DNA of 64,000 bases from Chloroflexi bacterium UBA6077 (lineage in GTDB: Bacteria > Chloroflexota > UBA6077): assembly GCA_002436065.1 (NCBI GenBank), contig DIXP01000038.1, positions 69,343 through 133,342 on the forward strand, read 5' to 3'. A program made the position numbers and the translations under genes. Below the pieces are notes generated by a model. It made no database searches. It saw only the letters and a list, made by a program, of their open reading frames with translations, and was not told the DNA's origin. Shown piece after piece: positions 49,379-57,801 of the stretch (position 1 is its first letter; each line of letters starts with the position of its first letter).

Positions 49379-49780
49379 CTAGAAGGGGATCTCATCGTCG
49401 GCGGGGGTAGCGGCCTCATCCGAGATATCCTCTACCCCGGGAGCTTCGATCTCGGGCCGGCGGTCGAGGGGGATCAGCTCCGTCACCACGATCTCGGTGG
49501 TGTGGCGCATCTTGCCGTCTTTGCCTTCCCACGCCCGGTAGGTGAGGCGGCCTGCGGCGAAGACCAGCCGGCCTTTGGTCAGATACTGTCCGGCGAACTC
49601 GGCCAGCTTCCCCCAGCAGACGAGGTGGTGCCAGTCGGTCTCGGGTTTGGCGCCGGCTTTGGCCGGGCGGTCGGTGGCGAGGCTGAAGCTGGCGACGGGC
49701 TGGCCCTCCGGGGCGTAGCGCATTTGGGGATCCCGGCCCAGCCGGCCGATTACCTCGGCTCGATTCAGGTTGAAGGACAT
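49379..49780 (-). CDS. ssb: Single-stranded DNA-binding protein
   Basis: The 133-residue protein has a full OB fold of the SSB type (NLNRAEVIGRLGRDPQMRYA, then FSLATDRP, WHHLVCWGKLAEFAGQYLTK, GRLVFAAGRLTYRAWEGKDG) and ends in an acidic tail closing DDEIPF, the universal partner-binding tip. ATG 49780 has TAGGAGGT upstream; longer readings do not. It would coat the element's single strands and recruit the Rad52-like and helicase proteins encoded alongside. Confidence 0.92.
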   Translation of the reverse strand: MSFNLNRAEVIGRLGRDPQMRYAPEGQPVASFSLATDRPAKAGAKPETDWHHLVCWGKLAEFAGQYLTKGRLVFAAGRLTYRAWEGKDGKMRHTTEIVVTELIPLDRRPEIEAPGVEDISDEAATPADDEIPF

Positions 49781-49847
49781 GGTATTACCTCCTATGTGAC
49801 CTTCTGGAGCGGTGTCGTTTGCGGTCGTGCCGCGAGCCGGCATCCGC

Positions 49848-50579
49848 TCAGGCGGCGCGGCGGCCTCGAACGAGAGCCTCGCCCATGGCCCGAAGCACCC
49901 GCGCCAGCTCTCCGACCTCCAGCTCGGCGAAGGGCCGCCCCCCGGCCTTCTTCGCCGCCTGCTGGCGCGTCACCACCTCGTCCAGGCCCAGCTGGGCGCC
50001 CATGGCGAGGACGGCCGCGCGGAGGTCGGCAAGCTCCCGGGCGGCGGAGGCGTGGGCCGGGTTGGCGCGATCGTAAAGCGCGTTTCCGAACTGATCGCCG
50101 AACTGCCGCAGGGCTCGCTTCATGGCGTCGGTGACGGCCGCCTTGATGGCCGTGTCGTGGGCCTCGGGGCCGTCGTCGGTCGCGAAGGCGCAGCCTACGT
50201 CGGACCTCGGTTCGCAGCCATGGACGTGCACCCTGACGCTGGCCCAGTACATCCCGACGGTCGAGACCTCTCCGGTCTTCCTGTGGGTGCGGGCCAGATC
50301 CCGGTAGCCCACCGGACCCACCAGCTCGGCGCCCCACCGGCCGTAACCGAAGATGCGGTTGGCCTGGTTGATGGCCTGGTATCCCTCGACGTAGGGAACC
50401 ATCTGGCCCCCGCTGCCCCGTCGGTGGGCGACCAGCTTCGGATCGAGGGGCTCGGCCAGGAGGCGAGGGACGTCTTCCCCCGGCCCGACGGGCTCCTCCG
50501 GTGCGAAGGGCTCCGCTACCGAGGCGGGTGCCGAAGCACCCTGGCCGTTCCTGCCGATCATGGTGTCGGTAGGTATCAT
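49848..50579 (-). CDS. Rad52/22-family single-strand annealing protein
   Basis: The 243-residue protein has the Rad52 core: PYVEGYQAINQANRIFGYGR, WASVRVHVHG, AHDTAIKAAVTDAMKRALRQ and FGDQFGNALYD, about residues 60-170, and a helical basic tail. It anneals complementary single strands and drives recombination, as in phage and plasmid systems. It overlaps the primase stop (ATGA) and sits directly before ssb, so the two are probably co-expressed. Confidence 0.88.
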   Translation of the reverse strand: MIPTDTMIGRNGQGASAPASVAEPFAPEEPVGPGEDVPRLLAEPLDPKLVAHRRGSGGQMVPYVEGYQAINQANRIFGYGRWGAELVGPVGYRDLARTHRKTGEVSTVGMYWASVRVHVHGCEPRSDVGCAFATDDGPEAHDTAIKAAVTDAMKRALRQFGDQFGNALYDRANPAHASAARELADLRAAVLAMGAQLGLDEVVTRQQAAKKAGGRPFAELEVGELARVLRAMGEALVRGRRAA

Positions 50580-51628
50580 GCTGCCACCTCCAAATCTTCG
50601 CGGTGCACGATGCGGAGAAGCCTGGCCCGACCCTCCGGCCGAGCAGCCAGCGCCGACACGTCTTTGGCCTCCGGGATTCTCGCCGGCACGGCGCGGCTCC
50701 CCAGAAGCTGCAGGAGCTGATCTGTCGCCGACCGACCCGCGTCGTCGTTGTCCAGGGCGAGGTAGAGACGATCGAAGCGGGAGAGAGACCGCAGAGCGTC
50801 CGCCGAGACGTGGGTGCCCACCAGGGCGAGGGCGGGAACTCGGCAGGACCGGAGGGTCAGCCAGTCGAAGGCCCCCTCCACCACCCAGACCTCCCGGGAT
50901 CTCGACGCCTCCTCCCAGCCCAGCAGCGGCTTGCGGCCCGGCAGCCCCAGGTACCTGGGGGCGTTCTCCTCGGAGCCGACGATGCGGCCCACCATCCAGA
51001 TCGGCTGCCCGGCTCGGATCTCCGGCACTACGACCCGTCCCGCCATGAGCTCCCGACCGTCGCGACCCAGCAGCCCAACCCGAAGGGCGGCCTGGACGGG
51101 CAGGCGACGCCAGCGGAGGTAGGGTATGAGCTCGTCGCCACCGGCGTATCCCACCCGGCAGGCTTCGAGGGTGGCTCGGTCCAAACCGCGCCTCTCCACG
51201 TAGGCCATGGCGGCGGGGTCCGTGAGCAGCCGGTTGTGGTACAGCTCCACCGCCGCAGCCAGGCAGGCGCGTTCATCCGGGCCCCAGCGCACCGTCCGGG
51301 ATCGGGGCCTTGGTGGACTCGCGGTCCGCCTGACTCGGCGGCCGGTCGGCGACAGAGCCTCTCCCGCGACTCGGGCGACCGCCTCGAGAAAGCCGACGCG
51401 CTCGATGCGCTCGACGAAGCTGATGACGTCCCCGCCGATGGCGCAGCGGTAGCAGTAGAAGGAGTTGTTGCTGGGGTAGACGTGCAGATTGGGGCGGCCT
51501 CCATCCGGGTGGAAGGGGCAGCGACCGACCAGGGTTCTGCCGGTGGGCCGCAGCTCGATGCCATAGCGAGCCACGACCTCCTCGATGGGGTGCTCGCGCT
51601 TGAGCAACTCCGTGTCGATGCGCTCCAT
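50576..51628 (-). CDS. dnaG: DnaG-type primase, short form
   Basis: The 350-residue protein has a CHC2 zinc finger (CPFHPDG, then CYRC, about residues 38-64) and a TOPRIM catalytic domain with VVEGAFDWLTL and LALDNDDAG carrying the Glu and Asp residues. It lacks the C-terminal helicase-binding domain of host DnaG (about 600 residues). The start at ATG 51628 was chosen for AAGGAGGG upstream; longer in-frame readings have no ribosome site and are low-complexity. It would prime element replication, perhaps with another helicase on the element. Confidence 0.9.
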   Translation of the reverse strand: MERIDTELLKREHPIEEVVARYGIELRPTGRTLVGRCPFHPDGGRPNLHVYPSNNSFYCYRCAIGGDVISFVERIERVGFLEAVARVAGEALSPTGRRVRRTASPPRPRSRTVRWGPDERACLAAAVELYHNRLLTDPAAMAYVERRGLDRATLEACRVGYAGGDELIPYLRWRRLPVQAALRVGLLGRDGRELMAGRVVVPEIRAGQPIWMVGRIVGSEENAPRYLGLPGRKPLLGWEEASRSREVWVVEGAFDWLTLRSCRVPALALVGTHVSADALRSLSRFDRLYLALDNDDAGRSATDQLLQLLGSRAVPARIPEAKDVSALAARPEGRARLLRIVHREDLEVAA

Positions 51629-51663
51629 CGATGAACCCTCCTTACTTAATGGATGGCTACGAC

Positions 51664-53535
51664 TCAGGCCGCCCGCTGGATCAGGTGGGTGGGCAGCCCG
51701 CGAAGAAAGCGTGACGGCCGGCGTGGCTCGCCCCGCCCGTCGAGTCGCCGGTTTCGGCAGCAGGTGAGGTACAGCCTCTCCCGGGGCCTGGTAACCGCCA
51801 CATAGGCTACCCTCAGCTCCTCCTGCACGCCCTCGGTCTGGTCCTCCTCGAGGAGGAGCGCACGGAGGTGAGGCAGCAGCCCCTCCTCCACGCCGACCAC
51901 GAACACCACGCGCCACTCACCTCCCTTTGCTCCGTGGATGGTCGCGAGCAGGACCCTGCGCTCGTCGTCGGGGGTATCGGACACCTCCTCGCCCAGCTGC
52001 AGATCGGCCAGCCAGCCGCCCAGTTCCCCTTCAGCTCTCTTCGCGAGGTCGCGCAGGGTGGACAGATGAGCGAGACGAGTCGAGGCATCGGGTTGGCCGG
52101 CCAGCCAGGTGCTGTAGCCGCTCCGATCGAGTGCCAGGTCGAGCATCTGGGCCGGCGCGAGCTCGGCGCTCCGAGCGTGCAGATCCTCGATAAGGGCCAG
52201 GAGCGAGGAGGCGCTGCCGGCAGCGATGGATCCGTGGCTCCTCGCCAGGGCGAGGAACTCCCCTGGCGGCAGAGGTCTACCCCTAAGTCGCTCGGCCAGG
52301 CGGCCGAGACGTCGGGGCGGGGTGTTGGCGATGCGGGCCAGGGCGGCGCTGTCACCCGGGTTGTGTGCCAGGCGCAGGTAGGCTATCGCGTCTCGCACCT
52401 CGCGCAGGGAGAACAGGTCACCCCGCCCCATCATCCGGTAGGGCAGACGCTCGGCCCCGAGAGCCAGGATCAGCTCGTGGGCCTGCTGGTTCGTCCGGTA
52501 CAGGACCGCGACCTCGCCCGGGTGGTCGATCCGGTGCGCTTCCAGGAGACGCCGGATCTCGATGGCTACGAAGGCTGCCTCGGCCTGCTCATCCTCCGCC
52601 ATGTGGAGCAACGCGACCTCGCCCTCGGGGTTGTCGGTCCACAGGGGCCGGGAGTACTCCAGGGCCTCGCCCAGGGCGTTGGCCAGGTCGACGATTCGTC
52701 CCGTGGAGCGGAAGTTCTGGTCGAGGCCGAGGACCAGGGCTTCGGGAAAGTCGCACTCGAAGTCCCGCAGGAAGCGGACGTCGGCGCCCCGCCAGCCGTA
52801 CAGCGTCTGCCGTGGATCACCGACCACCACCAGGTTGCGGTGGCGCTCGGCCAGGCTCCGGAGCAGCCCATACTGGGCGGCGGAGATGTCCTGGAACTCA
52901 TCCGCCAGGACGTAGCGGTAGCTGTCCTGATAGAGGCGCAGCGCCGATGGCCGGGTCGAGAAGAGCCGAAGGGGCAGAACCAGCATCGCGGGATAGTCCA
53001 CAACCCCTCGACGCCGGAGCAGTTCCTCATAGGCCTCCAGAAGCGGCTCGAGCTCCTTGCCTTCAGGGAGCGGCGGGCCGTGGCCAAGACGCAGGCGATC
53101 GAGGTGGTGGGCCAGGTCCGAGAGCTGGCTCCGGGCCAGATCGAAGCCGACCAGGTCGGCTGCCTCCTGGAGCAGCTTCAGCGCCTCGTCCTTTCCGTAG
53201 ACCGTGAGCGGGCCTGGTCCGAAGCCCAGTGCCTCGCTCCACTGCCGAACGATCCGTAGGCCGAAGGCGTGGAAGGTGGCCACGTCGACGCCTCGACCCG
53301 GTTCTCCCAGTATGCTTCCCAGACGCCCTCGGAGCTCCCGGACCGCCTTGGTGGCGAAAGCGACGGCGAGAATGCTGCTGGGAGGCACACCGCGGGATGC
53401 CACCAGGTAGGCGATGCGCGCCGCCAGCACCGTGGTCTTGCCCGAGCCCGGACCGGCGACGATCAGCAGCGGACCGTCGCCGGCGAGCACCGCTCGGCGC
53501 TGATCGAGGCTCAGGCGCGAGAGGTCGAGGCCCAC
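51664..53535 (-). CDS. UvrD/Rep-type superfamily 1 helicase
   Basis: The 623-residue protein has all SF1A motifs: LSLDQRRAVLAGDGPLLIVA with Walker A GPGSGKTT, DEFQDIS (motif II), GDPRQTLYGWRGA (III), LDQNFRSTGRI (IV), TIHGAKGGEW (V) and VAVTRPRERLYLT (VI). The GTG start directly follows the stop of the upstream gene. It unwinds DNA 3' to 5' in repair or rolling-circle-like replication. It is somewhat shorter than E. coli UvrD and lacks its C-terminal polymerase-binding region. Confidence 0.9.
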   Translation of the reverse strand: MGLDLSRLSLDQRRAVLAGDGPLLIVAGPGSGKTTVLAARIAYLVASRGVPPSSILAVAFATKAVRELRGRLGSILGEPGRGVDVATFHAFGLRIVRQWSEALGFGPGPLTVYGKDEALKLLQEAADLVGFDLARSQLSDLAHHLDRLRLGHGPPLPEGKELEPLLEAYEELLRRRGVVDYPAMLVLPLRLFSTRPSALRLYQDSYRYVLADEFQDISAAQYGLLRSLAERHRNLVVVGDPRQTLYGWRGADVRFLRDFECDFPEALVLGLDQNFRSTGRIVDLANALGEALEYSRPLWTDNPEGEVALLHMAEDEQAEAAFVAIEIRRLLEAHRIDHPGEVAVLYRTNQQAHELILALGAERLPYRMMGRGDLFSLREVRDAIAYLRLAHNPGDSAALARIANTPPRRLGRLAERLRGRPLPPGEFLALARSHGSIAAGSASSLLALIEDLHARSAELAPAQMLDLALDRSGYSTWLAGQPDASTRLAHLSTLRDLAKRAEGELGGWLADLQLGEEVSDTPDDERRVLLATIHGAKGGEWRVVFVVGVEEGLLPHLRALLLEEDQTEGVQEELRVAYVAVTRPRERLYLTCCRNRRLDGRGEPRRPSRFLRGLPTHLIQRAA

Positions 53536-53847
53536 CTACCTGCGATCCCGGGTCAGCTCCAGCCAGCGCAGGTGGAAGGCGGCATCCCTCACCCGCCACA
53601 GCAGCTCAGAGCCGTAAGAGCCGGGCAGAAGGCTGCCTATCAGGGCAAAGTCGGCCGCCGCGGCCGCCTCGTAGCAGGCGAAAAGGGCGGCTGGCTTCGT
53701 GCAACGGCTGCGCAGGCCGGCCAGGACGGCGTGAACGGCCACCTCGGCCAGGGCATCGCGGTCCGGTTGTCCGAAAAGCTCGGTGTGGCTGCGGGCCCAG
53801 AGCGCCACCGTCGCCCGGTCGTATCGATTCAGCTCTTCCAGTATCAC
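53536..53847 (-). CDS. Hypothetical protein before the UvrD-like helicase
   Basis: A 103-residue, mostly helical Ala-rich protein (GTG start at 53847; DALAEVAVHAVLAGLRSRC, LLWRVRDAAFHLRWLELTRD). Its stop abuts the helicase start, suggesting co-translation. No family recognised. Confidence 0.5.
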   Translation of the reverse strand: MILEELNRYDRATVALWARSHTELFGQPDRDALAEVAVHAVLAGLRSRCTKPAALFACYEAAAAADFALIGSLLPGSYGSELLWRVRDAAFHLRWLELTRDRR

Positions 53848-53894
53848 ACTCCCTCCGTGCCTCCTTTCCCCTTCGCCTTTCCCCGATAAAGCGT

Positions 53895-53924
53895 CGCCCC
53901 CGGGCAGAGCTCTGCCCGGGGGCG
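53895..53924 (-). terminator. 30-bp perfect palindrome, probable terminator
   Basis: CGCCCCCGGGCAGAG (53895-53909) is followed immediately by its exact reverse complement. It lies 20 bases after the stop of the coiled-coil gene and before the start of the next gene, both leftward. A strong GC hairpin here should terminate or attenuate transcription, though no clear T run follows. It divides the long leftward gene series in two. Confidence 0.65.
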
Positions 53925-53943
53925 ATAACCCTACGACCGGGAT

Positions 53944-54987
53944 CTAGCGGAGGGGGCGGGCCCGACGGACCTGGCGTTCTCCGACGATGCTGCCGGTCTG
54001 CCAGGCCGGTCCCATGCCGAGGGCGCTGACCACCACGTAGCTCCCATCCTGGCTCTCGCGGGCGATGACCGCCCCGCGGCCCGGGTCCGGGGCGTAGCGC
54101 AGGGGCTCTGCGATCTCGCGATCGCGGCAGAGGCGGGAGCAGGCCCGCGCCCACTCTCCAAAGAGCTGCCTGGCCAGATCCTCGGGCAGCCCTTCGACGT
54201 CCAGGGTCTCCAGTCGAGCGACGGTTCCCGCCGGATCGTGCCGGAGCTCTCGGCGGGCCGCCCACAGCACCTCCTCGGCCGCCGACATCTTGACAGCGAG
54301 CTCGCGCTGTGCAATCATGATGTTGAGGGAGTTGATCTCAGGATTGCCGGGGAACTCGCTTCCAAGGGCCCCCAGCAACCCCTTCGCTTCCTCGAATCGC
54401 CCCGCTTCGAGCGCTGACTTCGCTCGGGCGATGGCTCCGGAGAGTCGCCTGGCTGTTTCAGCCTCGGCGGCTTTCGCTTTTTCCGCCTCCTCCTGGCGGC
54501 GGCGCTCCGCCAGCAGCCTCTCCAGGTCGAGCTGCGCCTCCAACTGCTCGGCCTCCTGTCGGTATCGATCGGCCAGTGTCTCGGCGGCCGCCTCGGTTCT
54601 GGCGGCCACGGTGGCTGCGCGCTCTGCCGCGATCCGTGCCTCCTCAGCGAAGGCCGCCGCGATGAGCGCCTCGGACTCCAGTCTCACTTGGCGAGCCCTC
54701 CGGTGGGCGCTCTCCGCCTCCCGCTGCCGCGCGACCAGGGCGTCGTACTGCTCCAGGTCGTGCAGGGCGAGGGCTCGTGCCTCCTGGTCCCGCCGCGCAA
54801 CGGCGGCGAGGGTGGCGCTCGCCGTCTCCAGCTCTGCCAGAAGGTCGGCAAGATCGGTTGTTGGGGATTCTGGAGCTGGCTGTGCGATCACCTCCTCGGC
54901 AGCGGTCGTCGATCCCTCCGGCAGGTCCTCCAGCTTGAGCACCTCCGCCAGCTCGGCGAAGCTCTTGACCACGATGGATTGGGACAT
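53944..54987 (-). CDS. Coiled-coil protein of the replication module
   Basis: The 347-residue protein starts at ATG 54987 after AAGGAGG. Residues about 40-200 form a long Ala/Glu/Arg coiled coil (RARQVRLESEALIAAAFAEE); the C-terminal 130 residues are globular (RELAVKMSAAEEVLWAARRE, DPGRGAVIARESQDGSYVVV). No motif recognised. A strong palindrome follows its stop. Confidence 0.6.
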   Translation of the reverse strand: MSQSIVVKSFAELAEVLKLEDLPEGSTTAAEEVIAQPAPESPTTDLADLLAELETASATLAAVARRDQEARALALHDLEQYDALVARQREAESAHRRARQVRLESEALIAAAFAEEARIAAERAATVAARTEAAAETLADRYRQEAEQLEAQLDLERLLAERRRQEEAEKAKAAEAETARRLSGAIARAKSALEAGRFEEAKGLLGALGSEFPGNPEINSLNIMIAQRELAVKMSAAEEVLWAARRELRHDPAGTVARLETLDVEGLPEDLARQLFGEWARACSRLCRDREIAEPLRYAPDPGRGAVIARESQDGSYVVVSALGMGPAWQTGSIVGERQVRRARPLR

Positions 54988-55049
54988 GGTATTCCTCCTT
55001 CTGTTTCTTTTGATGGATGCCGATCAGAGATAGCGTGAGTGGGGCTGGC

Positions 55050-55610
55050 TCAGGCCGCCTGCTCGGCGGCTTCGCGGCCATTCGGATGGGGTGCGAGGGG
55101 GTCCGGCCGAAGGACGGCAAGGCGCCCGACCTCGGAGGTTCGGGCAGGATCTAGCTCTACGGGGACCAGCACGCTGGGAGCTCCGCTTTGCTCGATGGCC
55201 AGGCCGATCCACTGTTCGGCGAGGGCTGCCAGCAGCTCATCGGGGCTGAGGTGCCGGCCGTTCACTTGAAGCGCCAGGCGGAAGAGCGCGCCGCGAGCGC
55301 CGTCGGGACGCTGCCAGAGCTGGTAGCCTCCGGCTAGCTGCCGGTCGGTCTTGAGCACCTGCTGAACGACCACGGCGACGTGGGTGGGATAGGGGATGCC
55401 CACGGCTCGACCGAGCCGACCAAGACCATGGCGCAGCTCCGCCTCGAGGGTCCGGCGCTTGATGCGGTCGACGATCAGCACCTCGACCGGCACTGTCCGC
55501 CGCCAGCGACGGAGCGCGTGCCAGAGCCGGCGGGCGATCTGCGCGACCCGCGCTTGGGTCCACGAGCAGGGATTTCGCCGGGCGAAGCGATTGGAGTGGC
55601 GTCTCGGCAT
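55050..55610 (-). CDS. Hypothetical basic element protein
   Basis: The 186-residue protein is basic at the N-terminus (RVAQIARRLWHALRRWRRTV) with strand-rich middle parts (VPVEVLIVDRIKRRTLEAEL, HVAVVVQQVL) and a hydrophobic segment near residue 135 that is too short for a membrane anchor. It is upstream of the coiled-coil gene on the same strand. No family recognised. Confidence 0.5.
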   Translation of the reverse strand: MPRRHSNRFARRNPCSWTQARVAQIARRLWHALRRWRRTVPVEVLIVDRIKRRTLEAELRHGLGRLGRAVGIPYPTHVAVVVQQVLKTDRQLAGGYQLWQRPDGARGALFRLALQVNGRHLSPDELLAALAEQWIGLAIEQSGAPSVLVPVELDPARTSEVGRLAVLRPDPLAPHPNGREAAEQAA

Positions 55611-55904
55611 AGCCTTCTCCTCTAGTGTCAGAAATGGCTGATGCCGAGCTCGGGGCTCGGCATCGAAGGCACGCGTTCGACTTGCGCCAGCTGACTACTG
55701 GTGGGGCACGGGACGTCATACGACCTCCTTGCGTACGTGGGAACGGCGGACAACGGGGGCGTGTCGGCAGAAACGAGGGTCAGGCGAGGACGATCGGCGA
55801 GCGTCCCCTGCTCCCAGACGGACGGCCTCCGGCGGGGCGGGAGGCTCTCGACGGATGAAAGGTGTCAGGGGGAGACGCGGCGAGAGTATCCTCCGCAGCG
55901 TCTC
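55611..55904. other. Gap with no recognisable gene
   Basis: A 294-base spacer between the recombinase-domain gene and the next leftward gene. It may carry the promoter for the gene series to the left; no clear hexamers were identified. Confidence 0.4.
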
Positions 55905-56243
55905 TCACACGAGATCGGCGAAGACCACCTGTAGGCCCGCTCGTACGAACTCCTCGAGCAACTGGGCTAGCTTGGCGCCGTCGCGGGCCAGCCGGTCAGG
56001 AGCGGCGGCGATGATGGCATCGATGTCGCCACGCGCGACGGCAGCACGAAGTCGGCCGAGTGCTGGTCGGTCCAGGTTCAGCCCGCACACCCCCTCGTCG
56101 CGATAGTCCTGTTCGGGCACTACCTGCCAGTCGCGCTCGCGTGCGTAGGCTTGCAGGTGCTCCAGTTGCCACGCCATTGTCCTGCCTTCCTGGTCGGCTG
56201 CGGCGGTCCTAATGTATAGAGCCGCTTGTCGGGCCATGGTCAT
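55905..56243 (-). CDS. Serine-recombinase catalytic domain without its nucleophile
   Basis: The 112-residue protein matches the N-terminal resolvase domain: ALYIRTAAADQEGRTMAWQL, YRDEGVCGLNLDRPALGRLR and IIAAAPDRLARDGAKLAQLL. In active enzymes the opening motif is Y(L/I/V)RVS, with Ser as nucleophile; here that position is Ala (YIRTAA). No DNA-binding domain follows; the protein ends at the end of the catalytic fold. It may be a remnant or a non-catalytic partner. ATG 56243 has AGGAGG-like sequence upstream. It sits next to the iteron-like repeats. Confidence 0.7.
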   Translation of the reverse strand: MTMARQAALYIRTAAADQEGRTMAWQLEHLQAYARERDWQVVPEQDYRDEGVCGLNLDRPALGRLRAAVARGDIDAIIAAAPDRLARDGAKLAQLLEEFVRAGLQVVFADLV

Positions 56244-56813
56244 CCTCCTGGTCTACTTCCTGTGGCCGGCGGCCGGCATCGCGCAGGCCAGCCGGTATGC
56301 AACGGCTAGCGGTGCCCAGAGGTGTCTCCGGCCGGTAGGTCGTTCCTCCTAGCGCACGCGGGCGCGGCAGCAGGCCCTCGGTGGTCGCCTCCGGCTCTCC
56401 TTCGGCGTGGCTGAGGCATCGCCTTGGCGGCCAAGGTCGGCGGCTAGACCTCGTCGATCTCGCCAACTGGCCTGTGGCCAGGGGTCGGCCGCAACACCCT
56501 GCCCACGGAGGAGCAGACTGACGAAGGGCCAGCGTATTTCACCCCTCTGCGGTTGTCCTGACTTTCCCTCCACGCGCTGTGTTGCTGTCCGGCTCCGATC
56601 GCCCGCACTGGAGAGCACGCTCGTTTTCGATCCAGCGCTGACGCGGCCAAGCCTCGCCGTCGGTCCCTTCGGATCCCTGGCAGGAGAGCACGCTCGCGGG
56701 CTGGTGTGTTCGCCAGCCACATCCCTTCGGGTCCGGGGATTGGAACCATCCCCGTCGGCTTTTCCGGCCAAAGCCGACCAAACCAGATATCCGCTCGCAG
56801 CATAGCCAGGCCC
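56244..56813. other. Gap upstream of the recombinase-domain gene
   Basis: No recognisable gene. It holds a 14-bp direct repeat, GGAGAGCACGCTCG, at 56610-56623 and 56683-56696 (73 bases apart), and related CCCTTCGG pieces. It leads into the iteron-like repeats and may be part of a control or origin region. Confidence 0.45.
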
Positions 56814-56997
56814 AATTACCTGGCAATTACCTGGCAGTTACCTGGGAGTCTCCTGAGAGCCACTTGAGACGAGTCTTTGGAGATCGCCGGCCGGCCGAAC
56901 GACGGAGTCGGCAAGGGCGGATGGCAGGGGATGAGAGACCGACTGAGGTTCAATTACCTGGGAATTACCTGGAGGTGTGAAGGGGGCGATTACCTGG
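56814..56997 (+). repeat. 11-bp iteron-like repeats, candidate replication origin
   Basis: The motif (A/G)(A/G)TTACCTGG occurs six times on the plus strand: starts at 56814, 56825 and 56836 (period 11, one helical turn), 56952 and 56963 (period 11), and 56988. Two weaker copies (AGTCTCCTGAG at 56847, AGCCACTTGAG at 56858) continue the first phase. An AT-richer stretch follows at about 57070-57130. Phased direct repeats beside an AT-rich tract upstream of primase, SSB and clamp genes suggest an origin or a binding array for a Rep or partition protein. No rep gene was recognised. Confidence 0.6.
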
Positions 56998-57239
56998 CAC
57001 TATCGGGCTGGTGGAGCACTAGCGGAAGTCGAATCCCGCACCGCCGAAAAACGGGGCCGGAGTGGACATTTCGCGCGTAATGATGGGGAAAAGCCGCTGA
57101 TTTGACCTTGGCCATATAGAGATAAACCTACTCTCGCTCTCCTATATCCTGCTCCGGTTGGCAACTGGCACGAAGGTCTGCACGAGATGGCCTTTCCGTA
57201 GCCTGTGGACCGGAGGTCGCCAGCTGGTGGGAGTACAGG

Positions 57240-57560
57240 GTGAAGGAGGCTGGCACGTCCTCGGTGGCCTCTCGTGGCCTCCACTCGTTCAAGGTCGCCG
57301 GTGCCTCCATATCTGGCTGGTATCTGAGCGCCAAGACGCCCGGTGGCAGACAACCCTTCACCTCCCAGCTCGAGTTCGCCCTCGGCCTGTACATCGAGTT
57401 CCATCCACTGGTCGTCTCCTATCAACGGGGCGATCTCAGCCCCACCTTCCCCTGCACCCACAAGCTGAAGCTTCCGCTGGGGACTCCCTACGCGATCTCT
57501 TACGCCCTAGCTGGAACCGGACTACAGCCGGGGTGCCAGCTTGTGGTCCTCGGGGGGTAG
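57240..57560 (+). pseudogene. TnsA-like endonuclease N-terminal fragment
   Basis: The frame encodes a stretch resembling the start of TnsA-type endonucleases (SGWYLSAKTPGGRQPFTSQL, EFALGLYIEFHPLVVSYQRG), where a Glu and a pair of acidic/Tyr-Gln residues begin the PD-(D/E)XK fold. It then reads PLGTPYAISYALAGTG and stops after VVLGG at 57560, before the catalytic Asp and Lys motifs. No TnsB or TnsC is nearby. It is probably truncated, either by a frameshift near 57530 or by deletion. The resemblance is moderate. Confidence 0.45.
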
Positions 57561-57801
57561 CGCAGGTGTGGCAGCGCAGCGGGAAACGTGCGCTCACTGC
57601 TTGGCCGAGTCCGGTTCACTCCCAACCGTGCTCCTACCTCCGTGCCAGAGCATCGCCGCTGGCGGTTTGGTGGGGATGGGGGACCTGATCTCGTCAAGAG
57701 TAGCGTTCTGTGGTAAGAGCCTAAACAGAATTTGGAGTCGGGGGAAGCGGAATTGGATTAAAGCGCCTCTGGCAGATCCGGCTTAGGTGAAGGTACATCT
57801 T

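Noticed and set aside
51868..53259. A 463-codon plus-strand frame opposite the UvrD-like helicase
   Set aside because: Shadow of a well-conserved helicase gene.
56814..56997. CRISPR array
   Set aside because: Repeats are 11 bp, unevenly grouped and without spacer-sized unique segments or cas genes.
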